Assembly (NCBI RefSeq): GCF_012102745.1
Contig: NZ_JAAVSY010000010.1
Location: 37,360 to 101,359 of the forward strand
Direction of reading: 5' to 3'
Origin: Haematospirillum sp. H4485
GTDB taxonomy: Bacteria > Pseudomonadota > Alphaproteobacteria > Rhodospirillales > Rhodospirillaceae
Length of the DNA: 64,000 nucleotides
In this document: positions 37,150 through 46,490 of the stretch, in pieces
How positions within the stretch are numbered: the first letter of the stretch is position 1
Layout of the letters: each line of letters opens with the position of its first letter
The notes under the pieces: model-generated
The model's input: only the letters and a program-made list of their open reading frames with translations
Databases searched by the model: none
What the model was told of the DNA's origin: nothing
Program-made: the position numbers and the translations under genes

Positions 37150-38342
37150 GCGCCGCACCGTGCAAAGGCCTGAAAAGCGTCCAGCAGCCGATCAACTTGG
37201 TCATGGGTGTGTAGCGCCGACAGGGCAATCCGCAGGCGTCCCGTGCCGGGTGGAACGGTTGGTGGACGGATGGGAACCACCAGAAAGCCCCTGTCTTCCA
37301 GCACACTTGCTGCGGCCAGTGTGTCGTGGTCATTGCCGATGACGGCGGGAATAATCTGGGTATCGGAGTCCAGTGTATCAATCCCGATCTGTCTCAACCC
37401 TGATCGCAGTGTGTTGCCGATCTCCAGCAGGTAGCGGCGCTGGTTCTCAAGGGAAGGCAGGATTCTCAGCGCGGCCAGTGCTGCGGCCAGAACCGGTGGC
37501 GGCAGCGCGGTTGCATAGATAAACCCTCTACAATGGTTGATGAGCCACTCGCGCAGAAGGGGAGAGGTTGCAACAAACGCTCCATAGCCGCCCAGCGCCT
37601 TGCCAAAGGTACCCATCACAATGTCAACCTTGCCCTTGACGTCGGGGTCAGCACACAGTCCGGCTCCATCCGGCCCCAGAACGCCTGTGGCGTGTGCTTC
37701 GTCAACGTACAGGAGAGCGCCATGTTCCTGGGCCAGCTTTACCAGTTCCGGCAGGTTTGCACGGTCACCGTCCATACTGAACACGCTTTCCGTAATGATG
37801 ATCCGTGTCTCGCTCTGGTGGCCGTATTGCTTCAGCAGATCAGAGAGATGATACAGGTCATTGTGACGAAATCTCAGCTGACGTACCCCGGCCAGCTTGA
37901 GACCATCGTGGATCGAGGCATGGGCCAGGCGATCCACCAAAACAAGCGGAGCGGTCTTTGTCGTGCCCTGATCCAGCAGGGCAGCAAGAACAGAGGCATT
38001 GGTCTGGAATCCTGATCCTGTCACCAAGGCAGAGCTTGTGCCCTTCAGCGTGGCCAGTTGGTCTTCCAGCATGTCATGCAAGGGCAGGGTGCCACAGATC
38101 AGGCGTGATGCCCCGGCGCTACACCCGTTCTCCTCCACCGCGTGGGTGACAGCCTCTATCAGGGCAGGATGGCGCGACAGGCCCAGATAGTCATTTGACG
38201 ACATATTGACAAGGTTGCATCCGTTGCGCTTCACGGACATGCTATTTTCTGTCTCTGTGGTGCGCAGGGAACGGTATCGCCCCTGTTCTTTCAGGGCCTC
38301 CAGTGCATGCGCGATACGGGTATGCCAAGCAGGATCAATCAT
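37146..38342 (-). CDS. bioF: 8-amino-7-oxononanoate synthase
   Basis: A PLP enzyme that condenses pimeloyl-ACP with alanine. SNDYLGLSRHP and the PLP lysine in MGTFGKALGGYGAFV are diagnostic; the intervening VDEAHATGVLGPDGAG is also conserved. It has 398 residues. The ATG lies five bases after the hrpB stop, and the 3' end overlaps the esterase gene. The bio genes here are bioF, the esterase, C, D and A; bioB is not in the window. Confidence 0.96.
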   Translation of the reverse strand: MIDPAWHTRIAHALEALKEQGRYRSLRTTETENSMSVKRNGCNLVNMSSNDYLGLSRHPALIEAVTHAVEENGCSAGASRLICGTLPLHDMLEDQLATLKGTSSALVTGSGFQTNASVLAALLDQGTTKTAPLVLVDRLAHASIHDGLKLAGVRQLRFRHNDLYHLSDLLKQYGHQSETRIIITESVFSMDGDRANLPELVKLAQEHGALLYVDEAHATGVLGPDGAGLCADPDVKGKVDIVMGTFGKALGGYGAFVATSPLLREWLINHCRGFIYATALPPPVLAAALAALRILPSLENQRRYLLEIGNTLRSGLRQIGIDTLDSDTQIIPAVIGNDHDTLAAASVLEDRGFLVVPIRPPTVPPGTGRLRIALSALHTHDQVDRLLDAFQAFARCGA

Positions 38343-38347
38343 GGCTC

Positions 38348-40849
38348 TCAGGTATTCCCACGTGGTTTCGCCCTGTTGGTTGGCGTTGCGGTCAGGGGAT
38401 CGTCAGGCCAGGGGTGGCGGGGATACCGTCCACGCATTTCTGCCCGTATGGCCGGGTAGCTCCCGGTCCAGAATCCCGGCAGGTCACGGGTTATCTGCAA
38501 TGGTCGTCCGGCCGGGGACAGCAGATGAACCGTCAGGGGTATCATGCCTTCTCCTGTCGAGGGGTGTGTGCGGCATCCAAACAGCTGCTGGATCCGCACC
38601 GACAAGACCGGTGTCTCACCGCCTGTATAGTCCAGGGGGATTCGCTCCCCTGTTGGAACCGTGAAATGGGAGGGTGCGGTGCGCTCCAGTTGCTGGCGTT
38701 GTGTCCAGGACAACATGGCTGTCAGGGCAGACAGGAGATCAAGGCGCTTCAGATGTTCCAGCCGGGTAATTCCACTGGCAAACGGGACGAACCAGTCCGA
38801 CGGGCTGTCCAGAAGCCCTGTATCTGTCATATCGGGCCAGTTGTCCTTGTCCTGTTGGGCCAGAAAGGTGACACGGGCACGGAATTGCTGGCTCTGTTTA
38901 TCCCATGGTAGGCAATGCAGGCCTGTTTGACGGACGCCTTCAGCCATGACCAGTGCCGCTGTGTGCGAATCAAGGGCGTTGTTGACCTTCTCGCCAAGGA
39001 CCAATGCACCCAATCGCTGTTGTACCCGGGACAGAACACTGCCAGTTCGTGAGTCCCAGCAGGTTATGGCCTGTTCTTCGATGGAATCAGCAAACAGGGA
39101 TTCCAGATCCTGCCGCTCAAGGGGGGCGGCCAGGAAAATACGTCCGTTGGCTCCTCGGCCATCAAGGTCCATGACAACCAGGAAATCATGCACTGCAAGC
39201 GGGTCATCCGGGGGCAGGGCCGCGCTGCGCCCACCAGATAGCGTATAGGTACCTCGTGCCCTCTGTTTTCCAATCCGGTCAGGGAAGGCCAGTGCGGCCA
39301 CCAGGCCAGCCTTGGTTATTCCGGATTCGTCTTTCAGGCCCAGTTTTTTTCGCCATCCGGATGCCAGGTCGCGAATACGCGACAGTGCGCGGTGATCGAC
39401 TGACACGTCCTTGACCTTGCCCTGAAGCAGCTCCAGGCGATGCCGTAGATCGGCATTACGACAGGCGCGGGCGGGATCCCGTTCGGCAAGCACGGCTGCT
39501 ATGGTGCAGGCTAGCCCACCCAGATCCAAAGGCTGAGCCGACAGGACCATATGGGACAAGCGTGGGTGCAGCGGTAAGGCTGCCATTGCCTTTCCGTGTT
39601 GTGTTATCCGTCCATCCTGATCAAGAGCCCCCATGGCCTGCAGAAGATCTTCGGCACGCGCCAGAGCCGGGGCCGGGGGAGCATCCAGCCACCGAAGCTG
39701 CTCTGCCCGTGCTCCCCAGACGGCAAGGTCCAGGCGCAGCGGTGTCAGGTCTGCTTCGGTAATTTCCGGCGGTGGGAAGGGTGCCAAGGCCCGATCTTCC
39801 GCTTCGCTCCACAGGCGGCATCCCAGGCCCGGTCCCAGTCGCCCGGCACGCCCCTGGCGCTGGGCAGCTTCAGCGGCACTGACCCGGGTGGTGACCAGAT
39901 GTCCCATTCCGCTGCCGACGTCGAAGCGGGACCGGCGTGAAAGACCTGAGTCCACAACAATATGTATGCCATCGATAGTCAGGGATGTTTCTGCAACCGA
40001 TGTTGCAAGCACGATTTTGCGACGTCCTGTGCCCGCCGGTGCAAGGGCACGGTCCTGCTCGTGAGGCGGCATGGCTCCATAAAGCGGGTGTACATCAATG
40101 TGACCAGGAAGATCCGCTGATGACAGGATATGTGCGGTACGACGTATTTCCTTCTCACCAGGAAGAAAGACGAGAATGGATCCCTGTTCTGCTGCCACAA
40201 GAGTCTGAATGGCTTCGGCGCAGGCGTGCTCTGTGCCTATCCCGCGCCGTGGTGGCAGGAAACGGGTGGATACAGGAAAGCTGCGTCCTTCCGATGTTAT
40301 GATGGGGGCATTGCCAAGAAGGGAAGACAACGGCCCACTGTCAAGGGTAGCTGACATGACAAGAAGACGCAGATCTTCACGCAGTGCTTCCGAGATGTCC
40401 AAGCATAGGGCAAGGCCAAGGTCAGCCTGCAGGGAGCGTTCATGAAATTCGTCAAAGATGATCAATCCGACACCGGTTAACCCCGGATCTTCCAGGATCA
40501 TGCGGGTCAGAATGCCCTCGGTCACAACTTCGATCCGTGTACGACTTGATACGCAGCGGTCCTGACGAATACGGAAGCCGACGGTTTCGCCCGCTTTCTC
40601 ACCCAGCATGGACGCCATGCGGGCGGCACTGGCCCGTGCGGCCAGGCGACGGGGTTCAAGCATGATGATCTTTTTGTCGGCTAGCCAAGGCTCAGTCAGC
40701 AGGGCCAAGGGTACGGATGTCGTTTTTCCGGCCCCGGGTGGTGCCTGCAGGACCGCACGTCCTGTTTTCTCCAGTGCCGCCCGTAAGTCCGGAATAACAG
40801 CGCTGACAGGAAGGTGTGCAAAAACAGTATCGGGTACAGGGGTCTTCAT
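38348..40849 (-). CDS. hrpB: ATP-dependent helicase HrpB
   Basis: A DEAH-type RNA helicase-like protein. The P-loop region QAPPGAGKTTSVPLALL is near residue 40; the Walker B box appears as DEFHERSLQADLGL. The C-terminal HrpB-specific domain includes AQVRWLDAP-like sequence (here AEQLRWLDAPP) and a GERIPLDY box near the end. The start is the ATG of MKTPVPD, giving 833 residues, normal for HrpB; the frame is open for 57 further codons that show no similarity. It precedes bioF by five bases and may lead the operon. Its cellular role is poorly known. Confidence 0.92.
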   Translation of the reverse strand: MKTPVPDTVFAHLPVSAVIPDLRAALEKTGRAVLQAPPGAGKTTSVPLALLTEPWLADKKIIMLEPRRLAARASAARMASMLGEKAGETVGFRIRQDRCVSSRTRIEVVTEGILTRMILEDPGLTGVGLIIFDEFHERSLQADLGLALCLDISEALREDLRLLVMSATLDSGPLSSLLGNAPIITSEGRSFPVSTRFLPPRRGIGTEHACAEAIQTLVAAEQGSILVFLPGEKEIRRTAHILSSADLPGHIDVHPLYGAMPPHEQDRALAPAGTGRRKIVLATSVAETSLTIDGIHIVVDSGLSRRSRFDVGSGMGHLVTTRVSAAEAAQRQGRAGRLGPGLGCRLWSEAEDRALAPFPPPEITEADLTPLRLDLAVWGARAEQLRWLDAPPAPALARAEDLLQAMGALDQDGRITQHGKAMAALPLHPRLSHMVLSAQPLDLGGLACTIAAVLAERDPARACRNADLRHRLELLQGKVKDVSVDHRALSRIRDLASGWRKKLGLKDESGITKAGLVAALAFPDRIGKQRARGTYTLSGGRSAALPPDDPLAVHDFLVVMDLDGRGANGRIFLAAPLERQDLESLFADSIEEQAITCWDSRTGSVLSRVQQRLGALVLGEKVNNALDSHTAALVMAEGVRQTGLHCLPWDKQSQQFRARVTFLAQQDKDNWPDMTDTGLLDSPSDWFVPFASGITRLEHLKRLDLLSALTAMLSWTQRQQLERTAPSHFTVPTGERIPLDYTGGETPVLSVRIQQLFGCRTHPSTGEGMIPLTVHLLSPAGRPLQITRDLPGFWTGSYPAIRAEMRGRYPRHPWPDDPLTATPTNRAKPRGNT

Positions 40850-41054
40850 GAGCCGCTGATTGCCACCTTTCCAGCCTGGCGGCAAGGATGAATTGCTCAG
40901 ACTCTGGACATTAATCTGCCTGAACGAAGTGGGAAAAGGCATGAATGGGGGGCCATTTCTGTTGTATTTCATCTTGTTGTTTTGGGATGGTATGGTCCAT
41001 CGTTCTTTGGGGTAATCCAATGGTCAATGCCAGAACAGGGGGTCTGCCATTGTG

Positions 41055-41687
41055 ATGCAGGATGCTGATCTTGCGGACTTGTTGTGTACGCGTCTGTGCC
41101 ATGATCTGGCCGGGCCTGTCGGGGCCGTTGTTGCTGGCATGGAGCTTATGGCAGATGAAGATGATCCACGGTTGGCCCGTGAAACAGTTGCCCTTCTGAA
41201 AGGATCGGCTGATGCGGTTTCAAGCCGGCTGCGATTCCTGCGCACGGTTTTTGGTATGTCGCTGGCAGGTGAGCGCGATCTTGCCGATTTAGCCACACTC
41301 TGTGACGAATGGATCCGGGCAACAAAAAGCGGCATCACCCTTCTCTGGGGTGATGACTTTGACAGGCAATCCACTCCTGGTTACGTCGGGCGCATGATTC
41401 TCTGCATGATCATGCTGGCGGCTGATCATCTTGTTCGTGGTGGGTCTATTTCTGTCCGTTCCGGGGGAGAGCACTCCGGTAGGGGTGTTGTGGTTGCGGC
41501 TACAGGGACACAGGTTACCCTTATCCCGGATCTTGACGATCTTTTGTCTGGCCAGCCCGTTGTTCCCGGACCACGCAATGCCCCGGTTGTCCTGCTTCAT
41601 CAGCTTGCCATGCGGGCTGAGTGGCGCTTGTCCCATGCTTTTTCGAAGCGGGAAATAACCCTTTGCGCAACACCAATGCGTTTATAA
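41055..41687 (+). CDS. chpT: Histidine phosphotransferase ChpT
   Basis: In Caulobacter and relatives ChpT relays phosphate from the hybrid kinase CckA to CtrA and CpdR. This 210-residue protein has the phospho-acceptor histidine at residue 16 in LCTRLCHDLAGPVGAV, a DHp-like helical hairpin (to about residue 75) and a degenerate ATPase-like C-terminal half. The start is the ATG following a GTG; both are possible. It lies directly upstream of the chemotaxis operon, separated by 215 bases, so it could be independent or co-regulated. No cckA or ctrA gene is in the window. Confidence 0.88.
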   Translation: MQDADLADLLCTRLCHDLAGPVGAVVAGMELMADEDDPRLARETVALLKGSADAVSSRLRFLRTVFGMSLAGERDLADLATLCDEWIRATKSGITLLWGDDFDRQSTPGYVGRMILCMIMLAADHLVRGGSISVRSGGEHSGRGVVVAATGTQVTLIPDLDDLLSGQPVVPGPRNAPVVLLHQLAMRAEWRLSHAFSKREITLCATPMRL

Positions 41688-41703
41688 TTGCATCGCTTAT
41701 AAT
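41683..41703 (+). promoter_or_regulatory. Two TATAAT boxes before cheA
   Basis: Two perfect TATAAT hexamers start 15 bases apart (41683 and 41698), at the end of chpT and just after it. No good -35 box stands at 17 bases, so the assignment as a promoter for the che operon is tentative. Confidence 0.35.
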
Positions 41704-41902
41704 CCTAGGGTTTTCTATTTGATGGCGCTGTGGCAATGGACAGCAAGAACCCTTCTGGTCCCGTTTTTTCCGTGTTACAAAAGCGTTCTGGGTGCCGGAT
41801 TATCCGGTCAGGGAGGGGCGTTGTGCGCCGCACCGCCGGATATGGTGGTTTTTGACGGCTTCGTTCTCGGCGCTCTCGTGGAAGAGCATTGGGGAGATAC
41901 CA

Positions 41903-44743
41903 ATGGACGACCTGCTCAGTGAATTCCTGACCGAAACAGCGGAAAGCCTTGCCACGCTTGATATTGAGTTGGTGAATCTGGAGCAGAATCCCAACGACAC
42001 GGGCATCTTGTCCAATATCTTTCGGTTGGTTCACACCATAAAAGGCACGTGCGGGTTCCTTGGATTGCCACGCCTTGAGTCGTTGGCCCACTCGGGGGAG
42101 AACGTTCTGGGCAAGTTCCGTGACGGTGAGCTGACCGTCACGGCCGAAGCTGTCACCCTTATTCTGGCTTCTATTGACCGAATCAAGGAACTTCTGGGAC
42201 ATCTGGAAGCCAACGAGACAGAACCCGAAGGAAATGACCGCGATCTGATCGACCAGCTGAACGCCATGGCCGAGGGGAATACCTCGGGCGGTGGTGCTTC
42301 GGCTGCTGCGGCTCCACCACCGCCTCCTCCTCCTGCGCCTGAAGCCCCCCCTGCTGCAGCGGAAGCATTTCCGGTGGCTGCGGAATTGCTGGCTGAGGTC
42401 CAGCAGGCTGTATCCCAAGGCAAGAAAGCAACCAGTCAGGCAGAGCTTGATGCCCAGATGGCTGCCGAGCGTGCCAAGGAGGCTGCGTCTGCCAAGCCTG
42501 CTCCGGCTGCTGAAGAGCCTGCTGCTGCCCCACCTGAGGCTGAGAAGCCTGCAGCGGCCAAGCCTCCTGCTGCGGCAAAAGAGCCACCGAAGGAATCGGC
42601 CAAGGCTGCTGCTCCCGCAGCTCCTGCAGGGGGTGGCGGCGGCGGTGGGGGTGAAAACTCTATCGCGGCGCAGTCTATCCGCGTCAACGTGGACCTGCTT
42701 GAAAATCTAATGACCTTGGTTTCCGAACTGGTTCTTACGCGCAACCAACTTTTGCAGATGATACGTGGCCGCGATGATAGCGAATTTGCGGCTCCGCTGC
42801 AGCGGCTGTCGCACATTACGTCTGATTTGCAGGAAGGCGTGATGAAGACCAGGATGCAGCCTATCGGTAATGCTTGGTCAAAGTTGCCTCGTATTGTTCG
42901 CGATCTGGGGATTGAAACCGGCAAGAAGATCGATCTTCAGATGTATGGTGCTGAAACAGAACTCGACCGCCAGGTTCTGGAGCTGATCAAGGATCCTTTG
43001 ACCCACATGGTTCGCAACTCCGCAGACCATGGGCTGGAAGATACCGAAGGCCGTCGTAACGCCGGGAAGAGCGAAGTCGGGATTATCAAGCTGAATGCGT
43101 TCCACGAAGGTGGGCACATCATTATCGAGATTTCTGATGACGGTCGCGGGCTGAATATCAACCGTATCCGGGAGAAAGCCATTGCAAATGGCCTGGCTTC
43201 CGAAGCCGATCTTGACTCGATGAACGAACAGCAGATTGCGCAGTTTATCTTCAAGGCGGGATTCTCCACGGCCGAGAAGATTACCAGCGTGTCGGGCCGT
43301 GGTGTCGGTATGGACGTGGTTCGCACCAATATCGAAAAGATCGGCGGTACCATCGAGCTCAAGACCATCTATGGAAAGGGTACGACGTTCACCATCAAAA
43401 TCCCGCTGACCCTTGCGATCGTCTCGGCCTTGATTGTGGAATGTGCGGCAGAACGGTTTGCCATTCCCCAGATCAGTGTGCTGGAACTGGTCCGGGTGAC
43501 AGCAAATTCCGAAACCAAGATCGAGAAGATCAACCGGGCACCTGTGCTGCGGTTGCGTGATCGTTTGCTGCCCCTTGTCTCCTTGGGTAATCTGCTCAAG
43601 CTGCGTCAGGATGATATCCATGACCTTGCCGCGCGTTTGGCGGACGAGGACAACGACCTGAACGAAACATTTATCGTTGTCACGCAGGTGGGGACCTACA
43701 CCTTCGGGATTATTGTCGACCGCGTGTTTGATACCGAGGAAATCGTTGTCAAGCCGGTTGCTCCCATTCTCCGTCATATTTCCATGTTCTCCGGGAATAC
43801 GATCCTTGGGGACGGGTCTGTGATCATGATCCTGGATCCGAACGGTATTGCCACAGCAACCGGCGAAGTAACGATGAATTCCGCTGGTGGCGAGGGGGCA
43901 TCTGCCTACGAGGGTACCCGTGTGGATGACATGACCAGCTTGCTTATCTTCCGCGCAGCGACAGCCGAATTGAAAGCTGTTCCCCTGGCGCTGGTTGCCA
44001 GGTTGGAAGAGATTGAGCTTGAAAAGGTCGAATACTCCTTTGGCAAGCCCGTTGTGCAGTATCGCGGGCAACTGATGCCATTGGTCACGGTTACCGATGG
44101 CATTGAGTTCCGGAAAGAAGGGCGCCAGCCTATTCTTGTCTTCTCGGATCGCGATCGTTCCATGGGCTTGATGGTGGACGAGATCGTCGACATTGTCGAG
44201 GATCGACTGAAAGTCGAGCTGAAGGCTGAAACCCAAGGCATCATTGGTACAGCCATTATTGGTGATCGTGCAACAGATGTGATCGATACCGGTTACTACC
44301 TGACACGGGCCTTTGGTGACTGGTTCGGCAAGCCGCAGCTTCCATCCAGTCAGGATCGTGTCGCTGGCGGTCCTTCAGTGTTGTTGGTTGATGACAGCCC
44401 GTTCTTCCGTAACCTTTTGACGCCACTTCTGTCGGTGTCGGGTTACGATGTCACAACAGTCGACAGCGCTGAAAAAGCGATGGCTGTCCTGAATTCAGGT
44501 GTACGCTTTGATGCGGTTGTCTCGGATATCGAAATGCCTGGCATGAATGGCTTTGAGTTTGCGGAAGCCTTGCGCAAGGATGAGCGGTTCGCGACAATCC
44601 CGCTGATTGCCCTGAGTTCGCGGGCAACAGAGCGTGACCTTGAGCGTGGCCGTGAAGTAGGATTTGACGATTATGTTGCCAAGTTTGACCGGGATGCCCT
44701 GATTAATACTTTGGGACAGATTCTTGGTGCGGCTGCGGCATAA
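41903..44743 (+). CDS. cheA: Hybrid chemotaxis kinase CheA with receiver domain
   Basis: The central kinase of chemotaxis, 946 residues. Domains: Hpt (His44 in LVHTIKGTCGF), a long Ala/Pro-rich linker with a Gly-run (about 120-265), a dimerisation helix pair, the HATPase (N box HMVRNSADHGLE, G boxes DDGRGLN and GRGVGMDVV), two CheW-like regions in tandem (one from about residue 515, a second from about 700), and a C-terminal receiver (LLVDDSPFFRNLL; phospho-Asp in VVSDIEMPGMNG). No separate P2 domain is obvious. The start has GGGGAGATACC before the ATG. cheY, cheB and cheR follow; cheW does not. Confidence 0.95.
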   Translation: MDDLLSEFLTETAESLATLDIELVNLEQNPNDTGILSNIFRLVHTIKGTCGFLGLPRLESLAHSGENVLGKFRDGELTVTAEAVTLILASIDRIKELLGHLEANETEPEGNDRDLIDQLNAMAEGNTSGGGASAAAAPPPPPPPAPEAPPAAAEAFPVAAELLAEVQQAVSQGKKATSQAELDAQMAAERAKEAASAKPAPAAEEPAAAPPEAEKPAAAKPPAAAKEPPKESAKAAAPAAPAGGGGGGGGENSIAAQSIRVNVDLLENLMTLVSELVLTRNQLLQMIRGRDDSEFAAPLQRLSHITSDLQEGVMKTRMQPIGNAWSKLPRIVRDLGIETGKKIDLQMYGAETELDRQVLELIKDPLTHMVRNSADHGLEDTEGRRNAGKSEVGIIKLNAFHEGGHIIIEISDDGRGLNINRIREKAIANGLASEADLDSMNEQQIAQFIFKAGFSTAEKITSVSGRGVGMDVVRTNIEKIGGTIELKTIYGKGTTFTIKIPLTLAIVSALIVECAAERFAIPQISVLELVRVTANSETKIEKINRAPVLRLRDRLLPLVSLGNLLKLRQDDIHDLAARLADEDNDLNETFIVVTQVGTYTFGIIVDRVFDTEEIVVKPVAPILRHISMFSGNTILGDGSVIMILDPNGIATATGEVTMNSAGGEGASAYEGTRVDDMTSLLIFRAATAELKAVPLALVARLEEIELEKVEYSFGKPVVQYRGQLMPLVTVTDGIEFRKEGRQPILVFSDRDRSMGLMVDEIVDIVEDRLKVELKAETQGIIGTAIIGDRATDVIDTGYYLTRAFGDWFGKPQLPSSQDRVAGGPSVLLVDDSPFFRNLLTPLLSVSGYDVTTVDSAEKAMAVLNSGVRFDAVVSDIEMPGMNGFEFAEALRKDERFATIPLIALSSRATERDLERGREVGFDDYVAKFDRDALINTLGQILGAAAA

Positions 44744-44866
44744 GACAGGCAAGCTGTATTCAGGCAGAGAGTTGTTTCCTGCCATGGAATGGTGGTTTGT
44801 CAGAGTGCAAGGTCCGGCGCGGGTGCCGGCTGACAGGGAACCCTGCAAGGAGGGGCACGGAGAAGC

Positions 44867-45235
44867 ATGAAATCGTGTCTGATCGTCGATGACTCCAAGG
44901 TTATCCGCATGGTAGCCAAGAAGATTCTTCAGGAAATGTCGTTTACGACCCTAGAGGCCGAGGACGGCCAAGGTGCCTTGGACATATGTCGCAAGGAGCT
45001 TCCTGATGCCATTCTTCTGGACTGGAACATGCCGGTTATGAGCGGTATCGACTTCCTGCGGGAGCTTCGGCGGCTTCCGGGGGGGCAAAAGCCTGTTGTT
45101 GTTTTTTGTACAACAGAAAACGACATTGCCCACATTCAGGAAGCCATAGAGGCCGGTGCCAACGAGTACATTATGAAGCCATTTGACAGTGAAATCCTGC
45201 AGGCCAAATTTTCCCAGGTTGGTCTTCTTGACTGA
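44867..45235 (+). CDS. cheY: Chemotaxis response regulator CheY
   Basis: A single receiver domain of 122 residues. It has Asp8/Asp9 (IVDDS), phospho-acceptor Asp52 (LLDWNMPV), the conserved threonine in VVFCTTEND and the lysine in YIMKPF. It most likely binds the flagellar motor switch after phosphorylation by CheA, which has its own receiver as well. The Shine-Dalgarno region GGAGAAGC is strong. It is 123 bases after cheA and 37 before cheB. Confidence 0.95.
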   Translation: MKSCLIVDDSKVIRMVAKKILQEMSFTTLEAEDGQGALDICRKELPDAILLDWNMPVMSGIDFLRELRRLPGGQKPVVVFCTTENDIAHIQEAIEAGANEYIMKPFDSEILQAKFSQVGLLD

Positions 45236-45272
45236 CGCGTGGTGTCCTTGGGACTTTTGAAGGAGATGGGGT

Positions 45273-46490
45273 TTGGCCTTTGCGCAGGACACAGGAGGGT
45301 CGGGTTCTTCAGGCGGGGATGGGCCGTACCTCGTGATGGTTGTCGACGACTCTGCGGTCGTGCGTGGTCTTGAGACCCGCATGCTTGAGGCTGATCCGGA
45401 AATCAAGGTTGTTGCATCGGTTGGTAATGGTCAGGCTGCGCTGCAGGCCCTGGATCGTATCGATGTCGAGGTTGTTGTGCTGGACATCGAAATGCCGGTT
45501 ATGGATGGCCTTACAGCACTTCCGAAAATTATTGAGAAGAAGCCTGGTATTCGTGTTCTGATGTCATCGACACTGACGCATAAGAACGCAGAAATCAGCA
45601 TGAAAGCAATGGAGCTTGGTGCAACGGATTATATTCCGAAGCCCAGCTCTTCCAAGGAACTGACGGGGGCCGGTGACTTTCAGGAACTTCTGGTCAGCAA
45701 GGTCAAGGTTCTGGGTGCATCGGCGCGCCGGGGTACAGGTCTCCGGCGTACATTCGGGGCTGGTCCGGCGCCTTCTGCGGCTGCGCCCTCTGCACCGGCA
45801 GCGCCCGCAGTGGCCAAGCCAGCGGCGGCGGCCCCTGCTGCAGCACCGCGTGTCAGCCTGTTGTCTCCTACAGCGCCGATTCAGTTGCGCCAAGCATCGA
45901 CCGAACGCCCTGATGTTATAGCTATTGGTAGTTCGACTGGGGGGCCGCAGGCCCTGTTTACGGTGTTGACAGCGCTGAAGGCAGCCGGGGGTGTGGAGCA
46001 ACCCATCCTGATTACCCAGCATATGCCGCCAACATTTACGGCTATTCTGGCCGAGCACATTACCCGTATTGCCGGCCTTGCTGCAAAAGAGGCGACGCAG
46101 GGTGAGAAGATAAATGGTGGCATGATCTACATTGCCCCTGGTGACTGGCATATGTTGATCGACAGCAAGGGGGGAGAGCGCTACGTCCAGCTCGAACAAG
46201 GCGAGCCGGAAAACTTCTGTCGGCCTGCTGTCGACCCCATGTTTCGCTCCATTGTCAAGGCCTATGGCAAGAAGGTTCTTGCCTGTGTGCTCACCGGTAT
46301 GGGGGCTGACGGTGCCAAGGGCGGGAAGGTGGTTGCCGAGGCCGGAGGCACTGTCATTGCGCAGGACGAGGCTTCCAGTGTTGTTTGGGGTATGCCGGGC
46401 GCAACGGCACAGACAGGTGTGTGTTCTGCTGTCCTTCCGATTGATGAGATCGGTTCCTACATCCAGAAATTCGCCACAAGGCGAGCATGA
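45273..46490 (+). CDS. cheB: Protein-glutamate methylesterase CheB (TTG start)
   Basis: Removes methyl groups from chemoreceptors and deamidates them. The receiver domain has phospho-Asp71 in VVLDIEMPVMDG. An Ala/Pro-rich linker (about 165-195) leads to the methylesterase domain with the catalytic serine in GSSTGGPQ, histidine in QHMPP and aspartate in TGMGADGAKG. The start is a TTG with AAGGAGATGGGG ideally spaced; the next ATG would fall inside the receiver fold. It has 405 residues. The stop overlaps cheR by four bases. Confidence 0.95.
   Translation: MAFAQDTGGSGSSGGDGPYLVMVVDDSAVVRGLETRMLEADPEIKVVASVGNGQAALQALDRIDVEVVVLDIEMPVMDGLTALPKIIEKKPGIRVLMSSTLTHKNAEISMKAMELGATDYIPKPSSSKELTGAGDFQELLVSKVKVLGASARRGTGLRRTFGAGPAPSAAAPSAPAAPAVAKPAAAAPAAAPRVSLLSPTAPIQLRQASTERPDVIAIGSSTGGPQALFTVLTALKAAGGVEQPILITQHMPPTFTAILAEHITRIAGLAAKEATQGEKINGGMIYIAPGDWHMLIDSKGGERYVQLEQGEPENFCRPAVDPMFRSIVKAYGKKVLACVLTGMGADGAKGGKVVAEAGGTVIAQDEASSVVWGMPGATAQTGVCSAVLPIDEIGSYIQKFATRRA

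Noticed and set aside
42878..44236. Long open frame on the minus strand opposite cheA (452 codons)
   Set aside because: It is a reverse-strand shadow of the HATPase and CheW region of cheA, with no start signal or domain.
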